Of a stretch of DNA of 64,000 nucleotides, positions 46,541-54,570 are shown in pieces. Every line of letters starts with the position of its first letter. The first letter of the stretch is position 1. The position numbers and the translations under genes are program-made. Source of the DNA: Fibrobacter succinogenes (GTDB taxonomy: Bacteria > Fibrobacterota > Fibrobacteria > Fibrobacterales > Fibrobacteraceae). The notes beneath the pieces were generated by a model, which worked only from the letters and a program-made list of their open reading frames with translations, was not told where the DNA came from and searched no databases. The stretch lies in the NCBI GenBank assembly GCA_902800815.1, contig CADCGB010000001.1, positions 62,001-126,000 on the forward strand, written 5' to 3'.

Positions 46541-46546
46541 TAAAAT
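46541..46546 (+). promoter_or_regulatory. -10-like element, predicts leaderless mRNA
   Basis: TAAAAT ends 7 bases before the ATG at 46554. No ribosome binding site lies in ATTTGCA. Confidence 0.4.
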
Positions 46547-46553
46547 ATTTGCA

Positions 46554-48842
46554 ATGAGAAAGTTTTTTGCATTAGTGTTTATGGCCGTTTGCGCCTCTTT
46601 CGCCTACATTCCGGGCGAATCGGGCTTCGTGTCGCAGGATGGCGGCCACGGGATTTTCGGCAACCCGGCGTCCCTTTCGGCGTTCGATTCGAAGGGCGTG
46701 CTGCTCGGCTACCAGTTCGATGACAACGTGTCCGCCTTGCGTGCGGGTGCGAACCTGGAGAGGCTCGGCGTCGGTTTCGATTATCGCACCGACGGCGAGG
46801 GGTTTGACGAGACCCGCTGGAGCGCTACTTATTCGTTCCCGATGTTCGACCGCATGTTCTTCTGGGGTTCGCGCGTGACGGCACTCCGCAGTGCGGATTT
46901 CGAGGGTACGGAATGGACCATGACGCAGGGCTTTTTGCTTAGGCCGGTGAACTTCTTCTCGTTGGGCTACACCTGCGAGAACCTGCTCTATCTGGGCCCG
47001 CAGTCGCAGGATCGTATCCACAGTTTCGGTGCAACCCTCCGGGTGGGCCACAACCTTGCGGTAAGCTACGACTGGGAGGATTTCGAGAACCACAGGCTCC
47101 TCCTGGAACTGGGCCTCTATGGGTTCCGATTTGCTCTCCAGATGCCCCTTTACGGCGACGACGAATGGCGCCTCACGGTATCGACCTCGCTTGGCGGCAA
47201 CTACGACTTCGCTCTGACCGTGTTTGACGACTTTTTGCCGAAGGGCGGCGCCCTCGGCTACCATTCGTCGCGTAACCCGCGGGCATCCCGCTTTGCGCAG
47301 GTTGTGCGCGTGCCCCTCAATACCGACGTGGTGGAAAAGAGCGAGAATGTCCCCTTCTTCGGGGCCCGCGATATTGGCCTTTCGAAGGTGCGCAACCTGT
47401 TCGAGCACCTGATGCGCGACCCGGCTGCGGGCCTCGTGATTCTTGACTTTTCGGGCTACCGCGGGAACCTCGGCGTATCGGGTGAAATCAACCGCATGGT
47501 GATGGCCCTGCGGGCGCGTGGTGCGAAGGTAGTCGCCTACGTGGATGATATTCGTTTGTCTGTACTTCTGGCTGCGGCTTCCGTTGACCGCGTTGTGGCA
47601 GAACCCTCCGCACACCTTACTTGGTGCGGCCTCGGCGGCAACACGCTTTTCTACAAGGGCCTGCTCGATAAGATTGGCGTGAAGGTAGAATTCCTCAAGC
47701 ATGGGGCCTACAAGTCGGCGGTGGAACCCTATGTGGCAGACTCGATGTCTACCGAGGCGCGCGAGAACCGCAAGGAACTCTACACCGACCTCTGGCAGAC
47801 CGTCTCCTCGATGATTGCAGTCCGGAACACGCGCCAGTCCCTCGGGGTCAAGCGCACCCTCGATTCGCTTGCATCGACCCCGGTGGTTTCTGCGTCCGCG
47901 GCTGTGCGGGCGGGGCTTGTGGATACACTCCTCTATATTGACCAGGTGCCGGCATACGCGCTCAAGGCGTTTTTTGATGTGGATGCCCCGCAGGCGCGCT
48001 ACAGCGACTGGGAGCCGACATCGCGCAAGATTTTTGATGAAACATGGCGCCAGCGTTCGCGCATTGCGCTCCTGAACATTGACGGGACTATTGACGCGGG
48101 CATGGAGTTGGAAGTTGCCGAGGCTCTGCGCCGCCTGCCGGGCAGTGCCGAGGCGCTCGTGATACGTATCTCCTCTCCGGGTGGCAGCGCGATTGCGTCG
48201 GACAAGATTTGGGGAGCCATCATGGAACTCAAGAAGCGTGATATCCCCGTGGTTGCAAGCATCGGCGATATGGGTGCCTCGGGCGCATATTACATTGCCT
48301 GTGCCGCCGACGCGATATTTGCCGAGCCGTATTCCATAGTCGGGAGCATCGGCATTTATGGTGGCAAGATCGATGCCTCAGGGCTCATGAGCAAGGTGGG
48401 CCTGAAGGCGGAGACGGTAAAGACGCACGAGCACGCCGATGCGGAAACCTTCACGCGCCCCTGGACCGACGCGGAGAAGGCTGCGCTCCAGCAGTACATG
48501 GACGAGTTCTACGACCGCTTTGTGAAGGTGGTCTCGGGCGCTACGGGCATTGCCCGTGCGAAGGTGGATTCCTCGTATGGCGGTGGCCGCGTGTTCTTGG
48601 GCGAAAAAGCTTACAAGTACGGGCTGGTGCAGGGGCTAGGCGGCCTAGATGCTGCCCTGAAGGAAGCCCGCAAGCGTGCAAAGATTGGCGAGAAAAACGA
48701 TATCGAACTGATCCCGATTCTTACCGGCGGCTCTAACATCATTCGGGATCCCTCGGCGAATGCGCTTATCGACTTTGTGCTCGGTGCCGAGCGCGTGCAG
48801 TTCTGGGCCATCGACCCGCTGCTCTGGGAAGGTGCCGAATGA
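46554..48842 (+). CDS. sppA: SppA-type signal peptide peptidase fused to a beta-strand-rich N-terminal region
   Basis: 762 residues. A signal peptide (about 1-17) is followed by about 240 residues of alternating strands (GIFGNPASL, LGVGFDYRTD, FRFALQMPLYGDDEW) resembling outer membrane beta-barrel proteins. The SppA tandem domains then follow: the N-terminal half holds the catalytic Lys about residue 387 in HGAYKSAVEPY, and the C-terminal half holds the nucleophile Ser about 576 in DMGASGAYYIACAAD, with SSPGGSAIASDKIW before it. Their spacing (189) is close to E. coli SppA (K209 and S409). The usual inner-membrane anchor is missing, so the protease may work at the outer membrane. It overlaps the next gene by 4 bases. 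Confidence 0.85.
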   Translation: MRKFFALVFMAVCASFAYIPGESGFVSQDGGHGIFGNPASLSAFDSKGVLLGYQFDDNVSALRAGANLERLGVGFDYRTDGEGFDETRWSATYSFPMFDRMFFWGSRVTALRSADFEGTEWTMTQGFLLRPVNFFSLGYTCENLLYLGPQSQDRIHSFGATLRVGHNLAVSYDWEDFENHRLLLELGLYGFRFALQMPLYGDDEWRLTVSTSLGGNYDFALTVFDDFLPKGGALGYHSSRNPRASRFAQVVRVPLNTDVVEKSENVPFFGARDIGLSKVRNLFEHLMRDPAAGLVILDFSGYRGNLGVSGEINRMVMALRARGAKVVAYVDDIRLSVLLAAASVDRVVAEPSAHLTWCGLGGNTLFYKGLLDKIGVKVEFLKHGAYKSAVEPYVADSMSTEARENRKELYTDLWQTVSSMIAVRNTRQSLGVKRTLDSLASTPVVSASAAVRAGLVDTLLYIDQVPAYALKAFFDVDAPQARYSDWEPTSRKIFDETWRQRSRIALLNIDGTIDAGMELEVAEALRRLPGSAEALVIRISSPGGSAIASDKIWGAIMELKKRDIPVVASIGDMGASGAYYIACAADAIFAEPYSIVGSIGIYGGKIDASGLMSKVGLKAETVKTHEHADAETFTRPWTDAEKAALQQYMDEFYDRFVKVVSGATGIARAKVDSSYGGGRVFLGEKAYKYGLVQGLGGLDAALKEARKRAKIGEKNDIELIPILTGGSNIIRDPSANALIDFVLGAERVQFWAIDPLLWEGAE

Positions 48843-49897
48843 TAGCCATCGTCGTTACAGTCCTGTGCTGCCTTTTCTTCTCGGCCTTTTGCTCCGTGAC
48901 GGAGGCGTCGTTCTACAGCGTGCCGCCCGCGACGGTGGAGTTCCTGCAGAAGAACAAGAAGTTTACGGCAAAGTACCTCACGCACGTGAAGGATAACATC
49001 GACCGCTACATCGCATCTGTGCTTATCGTGAATACGGTCGCGAACACGGTGGGCGCATCGCTCGCGACGGCGCTCGCGGTGAAGCGTCTCTCCTCTACCG
49101 GCGCGATGGCGCTCCCGATTATCCTTACCATCCTTATCCTCCTCTTCGGTGAAATCACTCCCAAGACTCTCGGCGTAAAGCAGGCGAAGACGTTCGCCCC
49201 GCTCGTGTCGGTGCCGTTCTACTACATCACCAAGATTCTCGGCTGGACCGGGCTTATATGGCTTTGCCTCACGCTCACCAAGCACTGGACGCGCGAGGAC
49301 GAAGAGAAGAAGGACGTGAGTATAGAGGACATCAACAGCCTCGTGAGTCTGGGCCTCCGCGAGGAGGTTATTGACCGCCAGCAGGCATCCGTCATCAAGA
49401 ACATTCTCGCGCTCAAGTCAGTCGCAGCGCGCAAGGTGATGACTCCCCGCCAGGTGGTATTCAGCCTCCCTGCCGACAAGACTATCGGCGAGACCATCGA
49501 CGAGCTCGGCAACTGGCCGTTCTCGCGAATCCCCCTGTATGGCGAAAACAAGGATACCTGGATTGGGATTGTGCTCCGGCGCGATGCCTATAACAGGTTG
49601 GCGGAAGGCGAGCGCGATGTTACGCTCCGGCAGATGATGCGCCCCTTGCAACTGATACCTGACAGTGTCATGCTCGACAAGCTGTTGCTCCGCTTCCTCA
49701 AGCAGCGCGGGCACATGGTCGGCGTGGTGGACGAGTTCGGTGCCATCGCGGGTATCGTGAGCCTCGAGGACGTGCTGGAAGAAATCCTCGGCCGCGAGAT
49801 CGTGGACGAGTACGACGAGTCCGTGAACCTGCAGGAGACGGCCCGCCGCCGCAGCAAGGCCCTCGCGTTCATCCGCAAGAAACGTCCCAAAAAGTGA
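48839..49897 (+). CDS. CNNM/CorC (HlyC) family membrane protein
   Basis: 352 residues. Residues 1-135 are the CNNM transmembrane domain (FCSVTEASFYSVPP; ILLFGEITPKTLGVKQA). Two CBS domains follow (about 195-310; KVMTPRQVVFSLP, SRIPLYGENKDTWIGIV, MVGVVDEFGAIAGIVSLEDVLEEILGREIVDE). Relatives export or sense magnesium or other divalent ions. The C-terminal CorC_HlyC domain is missing, as in shorter family members. ATGA overlap with sppA. Confidence 0.9.
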   Translation: MIAIVVTVLCCLFFSAFCSVTEASFYSVPPATVEFLQKNKKFTAKYLTHVKDNIDRYIASVLIVNTVANTVGASLATALAVKRLSSTGAMALPIILTILILLFGEITPKTLGVKQAKTFAPLVSVPFYYITKILGWTGLIWLCLTLTKHWTREDEEKKDVSIEDINSLVSLGLREEVIDRQQASVIKNILALKSVAARKVMTPRQVVFSLPADKTIGETIDELGNWPFSRIPLYGENKDTWIGIVLRRDAYNRLAEGERDVTLRQMMRPLQLIPDSVMLDKLLLRFLKQRGHMVGVVDEFGAIAGIVSLEDVLEEILGREIVDEYDESVNLQETARRRSKALAFIRKKRPKK

Positions 49898-49903
49898 CCC
49901 GCT

Positions 49904-49930
49904 GTCATCCTGGAGCCGAAGGCGATAGGA
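49904..49930. repeat. Palindromic 'GTCATCCTGG' repeat copy
   Basis: GTCATCCTGGAGCC (49904-49917) folds with GGCGATAGGA through GCC-GAA-GGC. Its first 14 bases match those of the palindromic insert at 61691-61704 in the EF-G paralogue with one change. It is likely a member of the same dispersed intergenic repeat family. Confidence 0.55.
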
Positions 49931-49996
49931 TTCATTGAGAAATTTTTCTTCAAAACGTTCATACAATTATACTAATTCATATAATTAATATAGTCT

Positions 49997-50020
49997 AAAA
50001 CCCGCATTTTACGGGCTTTT
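49997..50020 (+). terminator. Weak terminator upstream of rplM
   Basis: AAAA-CCCG...CGGG-C-TTTT forms a short stem around a 7-base loop, with a bulged C before the T-run. It would end the sppA-CNNM transcript. Confidence 0.5.
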
Positions 50021-50044
50021 CTTAAAAAATATGATTTTTTACCC

Positions 50045-50074
50045 TTGTTTCCCTTGCCAAAACCATCTATATTT
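50045..50074 (+). promoter_or_regulatory. Predicted promoter of rplM-rpsI
   Basis: TTGTTT (50045-50050) and TATATT (50069-50074) are 18 bases apart. The leader of about 50 bases carries a GAGGA site just ahead of the ATG. Confidence 0.55.
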
Positions 50075-50131
50075 GTTCTGCTTTTCTTGGGGCGCCCCTG
50101 CCCCGGAATCCAATTAACTTAGAGGATTTAC

Positions 50132-50560
50132 ATGAAGACCATTACGGTAAACCCGAAGTCCGTTACCCGCAAGTGGAAGCTTGTGGACGCAGCGGAAAAA
50201 CCCCTGGGACGCGTTGCAAGCGAAGTTGCTCGTCTCCTCATGGGCAAGCACAAGGCCATCTACTCCCCGAACGTCGACACTGGTGATTTCGTTGTTGTCA
50301 TCAACGCCGGCAAGGTCGCCGTTACCGGCACCAAGAACCTGAAGAAGGAATACTTCCACCACACCGGTCACATCGCCGGCGAACGCTGGATCAACTTCGC
50401 CGACCTCATGGCGAAGGACCCGACCGCCCCGCTGACCGCTGCTATCTGGGGTATGCTCCCTCACAGCGCTCTTGGCCACAAGATGGTTAAGAAACTCAAA
50501 ATCTATGCCGGCGCCGAACATCCGCACGCTGCGCAGAACCCCGAAGTCGTTGACTTCTAA
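50132..50560 (+). CDS. rplM: Ribosomal protein L13 (uL13)
   Basis: 142 residues, exactly the usual length. The typical pieces KWKLVDAAEKPLGRVASEVARLL, GDFVVVINAGKVAVTGTK and AIWGMLPHSALGHKMVKKLKIYAG are all present. It is a 50S assembly protein. AGAGGA precedes the ATG. It is followed by rpsI, the usual order in bacteria. Confidence 0.97.
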   Translation: MKTITVNPKSVTRKWKLVDAAEKPLGRVASEVARLLMGKHKAIYSPNVDTGDFVVVINAGKVAVTGTKNLKKEYFHHTGHIAGERWINFADLMAKDPTAPLTAAIWGMLPHSALGHKMVKKLKIYAGAEHPHAAQNPEVVDF

Positions 50561-50570
50561 TCTTTAGAAC

Positions 50571-50576
50571 GGAGGA
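50571..50576 (+). promoter_or_regulatory. Ribosome binding site that sets the unusual rpsI start
   Basis: GGAGGA stands 7 bases before ATC at 50584. No ATG, GTG, TTG or CTG lies in frame near it. Confidence 0.7.
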
Positions 50577-50583
50577 TACCTCT

Positions 50584-50988
50584 ATCGCTACCGCAAAGAA
50601 CAAGAAGATCTACCGTGGCACGGGCCGCCGCAAGAACGCCATCGCCGCTGTGATCCTGAAGCCGGGTACCGGCAAGCGCACTATCAATGGTCGTGATTTC
50701 AAGGATTACTTCCATTCCGAAGTGCAGAACATGATCGCCAACCTTCCGTTCGCCATCCTCGGCAACGCGGAAGAATGGGACGTCGAAGTCACCGCTCGTG
50801 GCGGTGGAATCGCCGGCCAGATGGGTGCTGTCCGCCTGGGCATTGCCCGCGCTCTCGTGGCCAACGACGCCGAAGTCAAGCCCGCCCTCAAGAAGGAAGG
50901 CCTCATGACTCGTGATGCCCGTGCTGTTGAACGTAAGAAGTTCGGCCGCAAGAAGGCCCGTAAGCACTTCCAGTTCAGCAAGCGCTAA
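50584..50988 (+). CDS. rpsI: Ribosomal protein S9 (uS9), apparent ATC start codon
   Basis: 134 residues if started at ATC 50584-50586. The N-terminal KIYRGTGRRKNAIAAVILKP matches the start of S9 in other bacteria, and the end ERKKFGRKKARKHFQFSKR is the invariant S9 tail reaching the P-site tRNA. The first in-frame standard start is GTG at 50650, which would remove the essential GTGRRK region, so it cannot be right. Upstream in-frame codons read ACC TCT ATC GCT; only ATC has the correct spacing (7) from GGAGGA. Non-AUG starts of this kind are known for infC (AUU). A base-call error in the assembly is the alternative. Both neighbours and the terminator are normal. Confidence 0.9.
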   Translation: MATAKNKKIYRGTGRRKNAIAAVILKPGTGKRTINGRDFKDYFHSEVQNMIANLPFAILGNAEEWDVEVTARGGGIAGQMGAVRLGIARALVANDAEVKPALKKEGLMTRDARAVERKKFGRKKARKHFQFSKR

Positions 50989-51006
50989 TCTGCGAATCGC
51001 TTTACG

Positions 51007-51044
51007 AAAAACCCTGGCTCCGCGCCGGGGTTTTTCTTTTTTTT
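51007..51044 (+). terminator. Strong rho-independent terminator of rplM-rpsI
   Basis: AAAAACCCTGGC (51007-51018) pairs with GCCGGGGTTTTT (51024-51035), 12 pairs with one G-U. TTTTT C TTTTTTTT follows. Confidence 0.9.
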
Positions 51045-51080
51045 GCACACCGCAGGTGTGCGCGAGGCAAGCGGTGCTTG
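51045..51080. repeat. Two adjacent 7-bp hairpins
   Basis: GCACACC-GCA-GGTGTGC (51045-51061) and GGCAAGC-GGT-GCTTGCC (51064-51080) are perfect. They lie between the convergent rpsI and reductase genes and could slow transcription from either side, but have no T-run. Confidence 0.5.
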
Positions 51081-51090
51081 CCGAAGTTCT

Positions 51091-51846
51091 TTAGAAGTTG
51101 TCCGGCCGGTCGAACATGTGCGTGACGAACTCGGTCACGAGCGTCACATAGGCATCGTCGCTGAAGATGGGCTTCTGCATCATGTCGATGGCTTCTTGCG
51201 AGAGCGAGCCCGTCTTGGCGAGCTCCTCGCCGCCCTTGCGGTACTTTTCACGCAGCATGTTTAAACGGCGCGGGCCACCGCGGTGGTCGAGCGCGCGCAT
51301 CTGCGGGCAGGCGATGAGCGTGTATCCCTCGTGCCCGAGGATAATGTCGAATTGTTTGCGGATAGGCTCGTACACCACGTCGATATCCATCCAGGCGCAG
51401 CTTGAAAGCAGGATGATCTTCTGCCCTTCTTTCTGGAATTGTAGCCCGTGCAGGTGCGAGTTCAGTGCGTTCGCACCATCCTTGAGCTTCTGGCCCATAT
51501 AGGGGTGGACCATGCCCACGATGCGGTCCATTAGCACCTTCATCTGGCCCGGGATGCTGAAAAGGAACAGTGGGAAACTCCAGATGACGATATCGGAGTT
51601 GATGAGTTTCTCGCGCACCATCGGGATGTCGTCGTCCTTCATAAAGCAGCTTCCGTCGGGTCGACCCCAGCAGCTGAGGCACCCGCGGCAGGGCTTGATA
51701 TTCAGGCGGTCAATGAAGAGGTACTCGGTTTCGTATTCGCCGTTTTCCTCGAGTCCCTGCACGAACGCCTTCGTGGGGATAAGTGTCCCGCTGCGCTCGT
51801 TTTTCGGGCTCGCGACCATCACGAGTATCTTCTTCTTTTCTGCCAT
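51091..51846 (-). CDS. Flavodoxin-like NAD(P)H-dependent FMN oxidoreductase
   Basis: 251 residues. The flavodoxin-like fold is marked by KILVMVASPKNERSGT (phosphate loop) and IVIWSFPLFLFSIPGQMKVLMDRI, the latter typical of FMN reductases. A Cys cluster CRGCLSCWGRPDGSC (about 54-68) suggests an iron-sulfur or redox role, as in iron-sulfur flavoproteins. The gene starts 18 bases after the sigma-like gene; a TAAATT element sits 7 bases upstream, so it may also be made as a leaderless message. Confidence 0.8.
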   Translation of the reverse strand: MAEKKKILVMVASPKNERSGTLIPTKAFVQGLEENGEYETEYLFIDRLNIKPCRGCLSCWGRPDGSCFMKDDDIPMVREKLINSDIVIWSFPLFLFSIPGQMKVLMDRIVGMVHPYMGQKLKDGANALNSHLHGLQFQKEGQKIILLSSCAWMDIDVVYEPIRKQFDIILGHEGYTLIACPQMRALDHRGGPRRLNMLREKYRKGGEELAKTGSLSQEAIDMMQKPIFSDDAYVTLVTEFVTHMFDRPDNF

Positions 51847-51853
51847 GGCCGCA

Positions 51854-51859
51854 AATTTA
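51854..51859 (-). promoter_or_regulatory. -10-like element, predicts leaderless mRNA
   Basis: On the minus strand TAAATT ends 7 bases before the ATG of the FMN oxidoreductase. Confidence 0.35.
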
Positions 51860-51864
51860 GAAAA

Positions 51865-52596
51865 TTATGCGGCGATGATTCCGCGGTACTTGGGAATCAG
51901 GCCTGCGCATTCGAGGAGCTCGAATGCCTGGCGGCGGAGATTGCCTACCTGCGCCCTTGTAATCTTCATACGTTCCGCGACTTCGGCATCGGTGTAGCCC
52001 TTGGCGCTTTCGTGGCAGACTTCGAAAGCGACGGTAAGGTACTCGATGAGGCGTTTCTTGCCATGGATTGCCCTCTTGGTCGCCTCGATGGCGAGAAGGA
52101 GGAAAATCCTCTTTTCGGAGGTGTTCCGCGAAGAAATCTCGTTGATGGCCATGGTCATAAGGCCCTCCTCGTCTTTTTCCGGATCCTTTGACGGGTTATT
52201 GGGGCGCGATTCAAGCGAAAAGTCGATGAATACCTCGCGCTCGGTAATCTTGGAGTTGTTGCGCTTTGCCGTCTTGAGGCTGTATTCGCCCATCTGGGTG
52301 AGGTGTGCCAGGAAGGGTGTGCCCTTGGTCAGGTCGAATTTCAGGACGGTCTTCCAGAATACGGTGAATACCTGGTCCGAAATATGCACACCGCGCTCCT
52401 TGTCGCTCAGCCCCTGGAGACTCCAGTCCGAGTTCATGGCGCGGGACTTTGCGGCCATGAGTCCGAGGAAGTACTCCCCGTGGATGTCCCAGAGCCGCCT
52501 GGTGGCGGCGAGACGGATGTTTGCAGGTTTGGTCGAGTCCTGGGCGATGCTGATTAGGGCTTCGGTTTCGCGCTCGGCGAGGGTCTGGTTTGTCAT
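51865..52596 (-). CDS. Divergent sigma-70-like protein
   Basis: 243 residues. The segment VFTVFWKTVLKFDLTKGTPFLAHLTQMGEYSLKTAKR resembles sigma region 2 (core binding, -10 contact), and the C-terminal YTDAEVAERMKITRAQVGNLRRQAFELL is a region-4 type helix-turn-helix. The middle part has a Ser/Pro/Lys-rich linker (RPNNPSKDPEKDEEG). Overall likeness to known sigma factors is weak, so it may instead be a DNA-binding regulator. No anti-sigma factor gene adjoins it. Confidence 0.55.
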   Translation of the reverse strand: MTNQTLAERETEALISIAQDSTKPANIRLAATRRLWDIHGEYFLGLMAAKSRAMNSDWSLQGLSDKERGVHISDQVFTVFWKTVLKFDLTKGTPFLAHLTQMGEYSLKTAKRNNSKITEREVFIDFSLESRPNNPSKDPEKDEEGLMTMAINEISSRNTSEKRIFLLLAIEATKRAIHGKKRLIEYLTVAFEVCHESAKGYTDAEVAERMKITRAQVGNLRRQAFELLECAGLIPKYRGIIAA

Positions 52597-53079
52597 AACG
52601 ACTCCTTTTAAAGGTGGCAGGGACGCCCCCCTTGCGTCGCAAGGGGGCGGAGACGGCCAAAGCCCTTCACTATGGCAAAGGGGTTGGCTTTATAACAAAA
52701 GGTGATGTAAGATGTTAGCCCGAAGGGCTATGCAAGCGTACTCAATGTGTAGCGAGAGGTCGGCATACTCCAAATATAGCATCTGCGATTGTCAGAAACT
52801 GTCAATTTGGGGCTTGCCTGTAAAAAACTACTCATAAGGTGAGCGGTAATATACAATAAATTTTTGCGGAGTGGGTGTAAAAAGATGTTTACATTTGCTA
52901 AACCGGTCATTGGGGTACTCCTATCTCGTTCTATTGTAAATATAGCAGGCCTATGCGACAAATAGTGTCGCAGAAAACAGAAATTTGGTAAACTGAATTA
53001 AGTTTGCGTTTTTCTCATGATTCCATTTGACATTTGTTATTTGTAAAGCGATATAGCTAGAAAAGCAAAAGGAGTTCTT
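52597..53079. other. 483-base geneless interval with three inverted repeats
   Basis: No protein-like reading frame is seen. It contains a GC-rich palindrome (52624-52649), a hairpin TAGCCC-GAA-GGGCTA (52716-52730), and TGCGACA-AATAG-TGTCGCA (52954-52972), a perfect 7-bp inverted repeat like an operator. It separates the divergent sigma-like and rmuC genes and must hold promoters for both. Confidence 0.65.
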
Positions 53080-54570
53080 ATGACAGAAGTATTCATAGCA
53101 ATAGTCGGCGCAGTCCTCGGGATTGCGATTGGGTATATGGCTGCCCGTATTGCGCTTGCCAAGCGTACGAACGAGGAAAACAAGTCGAATGCCGGCCTAG
53201 AGACGCAGGTGGCCGTGCTGCAGAGCGAACTGAATGCCGAAAAGGCGAAGGTCGCCGAGGCTCGCAATAACGCAGAACGGCAATTGGAGACTTTCAAGGT
53301 AGATGCGGATAAGCGCATTGCCGAGGTGAAGGATGACGCTACGCGCCAGATTCAGCAGGAGAAGGAACGGTCCGCGCAGGCTATCGCTGCAGAAAGGGAT
53401 GCCGGCGAAAAGCGCTTCGAGAAGATGAAGCAGGAAAAGGACGAGGCGCACCAGAAAGCGATGGACGAACTGAAGGCGCGTTTTGACGATATCTCGAAGG
53501 GGCTGATGGAACAGGCGAAGAATGTGACCAACGAGATGCTCAAGCAGCGCAGCGAAGAAATCTCGAAGTCCGGGCATACGACCATGGAGCAGTTGGTGAA
53601 CCCGCTCAAGGAATCCATCGATAATATGAAGAAGGCTATGAACGACACGACTGTCGAGCAGATTAAGACGAATACCGAACTAAAGGAGAAACTGGATGTC
53701 GCGATTCAGTCAAATGACAAGACGACCCGCACTGCAGACGACCTGATTCGTGCCTTCAAGCACGATTCCAAGATCCAGGGAGACTGGGGCGAGTGCGTCC
53801 TCGAGGAACTCCTTACCAATCTGGGGCTCCAGAAGGGAGTTCATTTCGAGATGCAGGCTCCCCTCCGCGGAGCGAACGGAAGGCTTCTTGTCTCCGAAGA
53901 AAATGGGAACACGATGCGTCCCGACGTGGTTGTGCACCTCGATATGACAAAGGACGTGATTGTCGATTCCAAGGTGTCAATGGCGGCCTTCCTTGATTAC
54001 AAAAGTGCCGAAGACCCCGACGAGCGCAAAAGACGCCTTAAAGACCATGTGGAAAGCATTGAAAAGCACGTGAAGGAACTTTCCGGGAAAAAGTATGCGG
54101 ACTACGTGAAGCCCCCCAGGGAAACGATTGACTTTGTCATCATGTTCGTGCCACGTGCCGATGCGCTTTGGACTGCGCTGGCCGAAAAACCCGCGCTTTG
54201 GCGCGAATCCATGGAAAAGGGCGTGTATATCGCCGACGAGCAGACGCTTTATGCGGCGCTCCGTATTGTAAAACTGACTTGGCGTCAGGTTCGGCAGGCG
54301 CAGAATCAGCAGAAGGTCTTTGAACTTGCTAACGAGATGGTCAAGCGCGTGGGCATGTTCGTGAAGCAGATGGAAAGCGTCAAGAATGCGCTCAACAATG
54401 CGCAGAAGGCCTATGATACCGGGATGGCGAAGTTCGCGGAAAAGGGACAGAGCGTGCTTACGACCTGCCGCCAGCTGGAAAGCCTAGGCGCAAAGCAGGA
54501 TTCCGCGAACCCGCTCCCGAACGATATTCAGATTATCGAAATGCAGGGGGGAGAAACATGTACCAAGTAA
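53080..54570 (+). CDS. rmuC: RmuC-like DNA recombination protein
   Basis: 496 residues. One N-terminal membrane anchor (about 3-25) is followed by a long coiled coil (about 35-200; RQIQQEKERSAQAIAAERDA). The RmuC nuclease-like domain has QGDWGECVLEELLTNLGL, RPDVVVHLDMTKDVIVDSKV and ETIDFVIMFVPRADALWTAL, then ADEQTLYAALRIVKLTWRQ. RmuC limits rearrangements between short inverted repeats in E. coli. It overlaps the next gene by 13 bases. Confidence 0.92.
   Translation: MTEVFIAIVGAVLGIAIGYMAARIALAKRTNEENKSNAGLETQVAVLQSELNAEKAKVAEARNNAERQLETFKVDADKRIAEVKDDATRQIQQEKERSAQAIAAERDAGEKRFEKMKQEKDEAHQKAMDELKARFDDISKGLMEQAKNVTNEMLKQRSEEISKSGHTTMEQLVNPLKESIDNMKKAMNDTTVEQIKTNTELKEKLDVAIQSNDKTTRTADDLIRAFKHDSKIQGDWGECVLEELLTNLGLQKGVHFEMQAPLRGANGRLLVSEENGNTMRPDVVVHLDMTKDVIVDSKVSMAAFLDYKSAEDPDERKRRLKDHVESIEKHVKELSGKKYADYVKPPRETIDFVIMFVPRADALWTALAEKPALWRESMEKGVYIADEQTLYAALRIVKLTWRQVRQAQNQQKVFELANEMVKRVGMFVKQMESVKNALNNAQKAYDTGMAKFAEKGQSVLTTCRQLESLGAKQDSANPLPNDIQIIEMQGGETCTK

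Noticed and set aside
52728..52961. 77-residue minus-strand frame
   Set aside because: It spans an inverted repeat and AT-rich promoter-like sequence, with no ribosome binding site or recognisable pattern.
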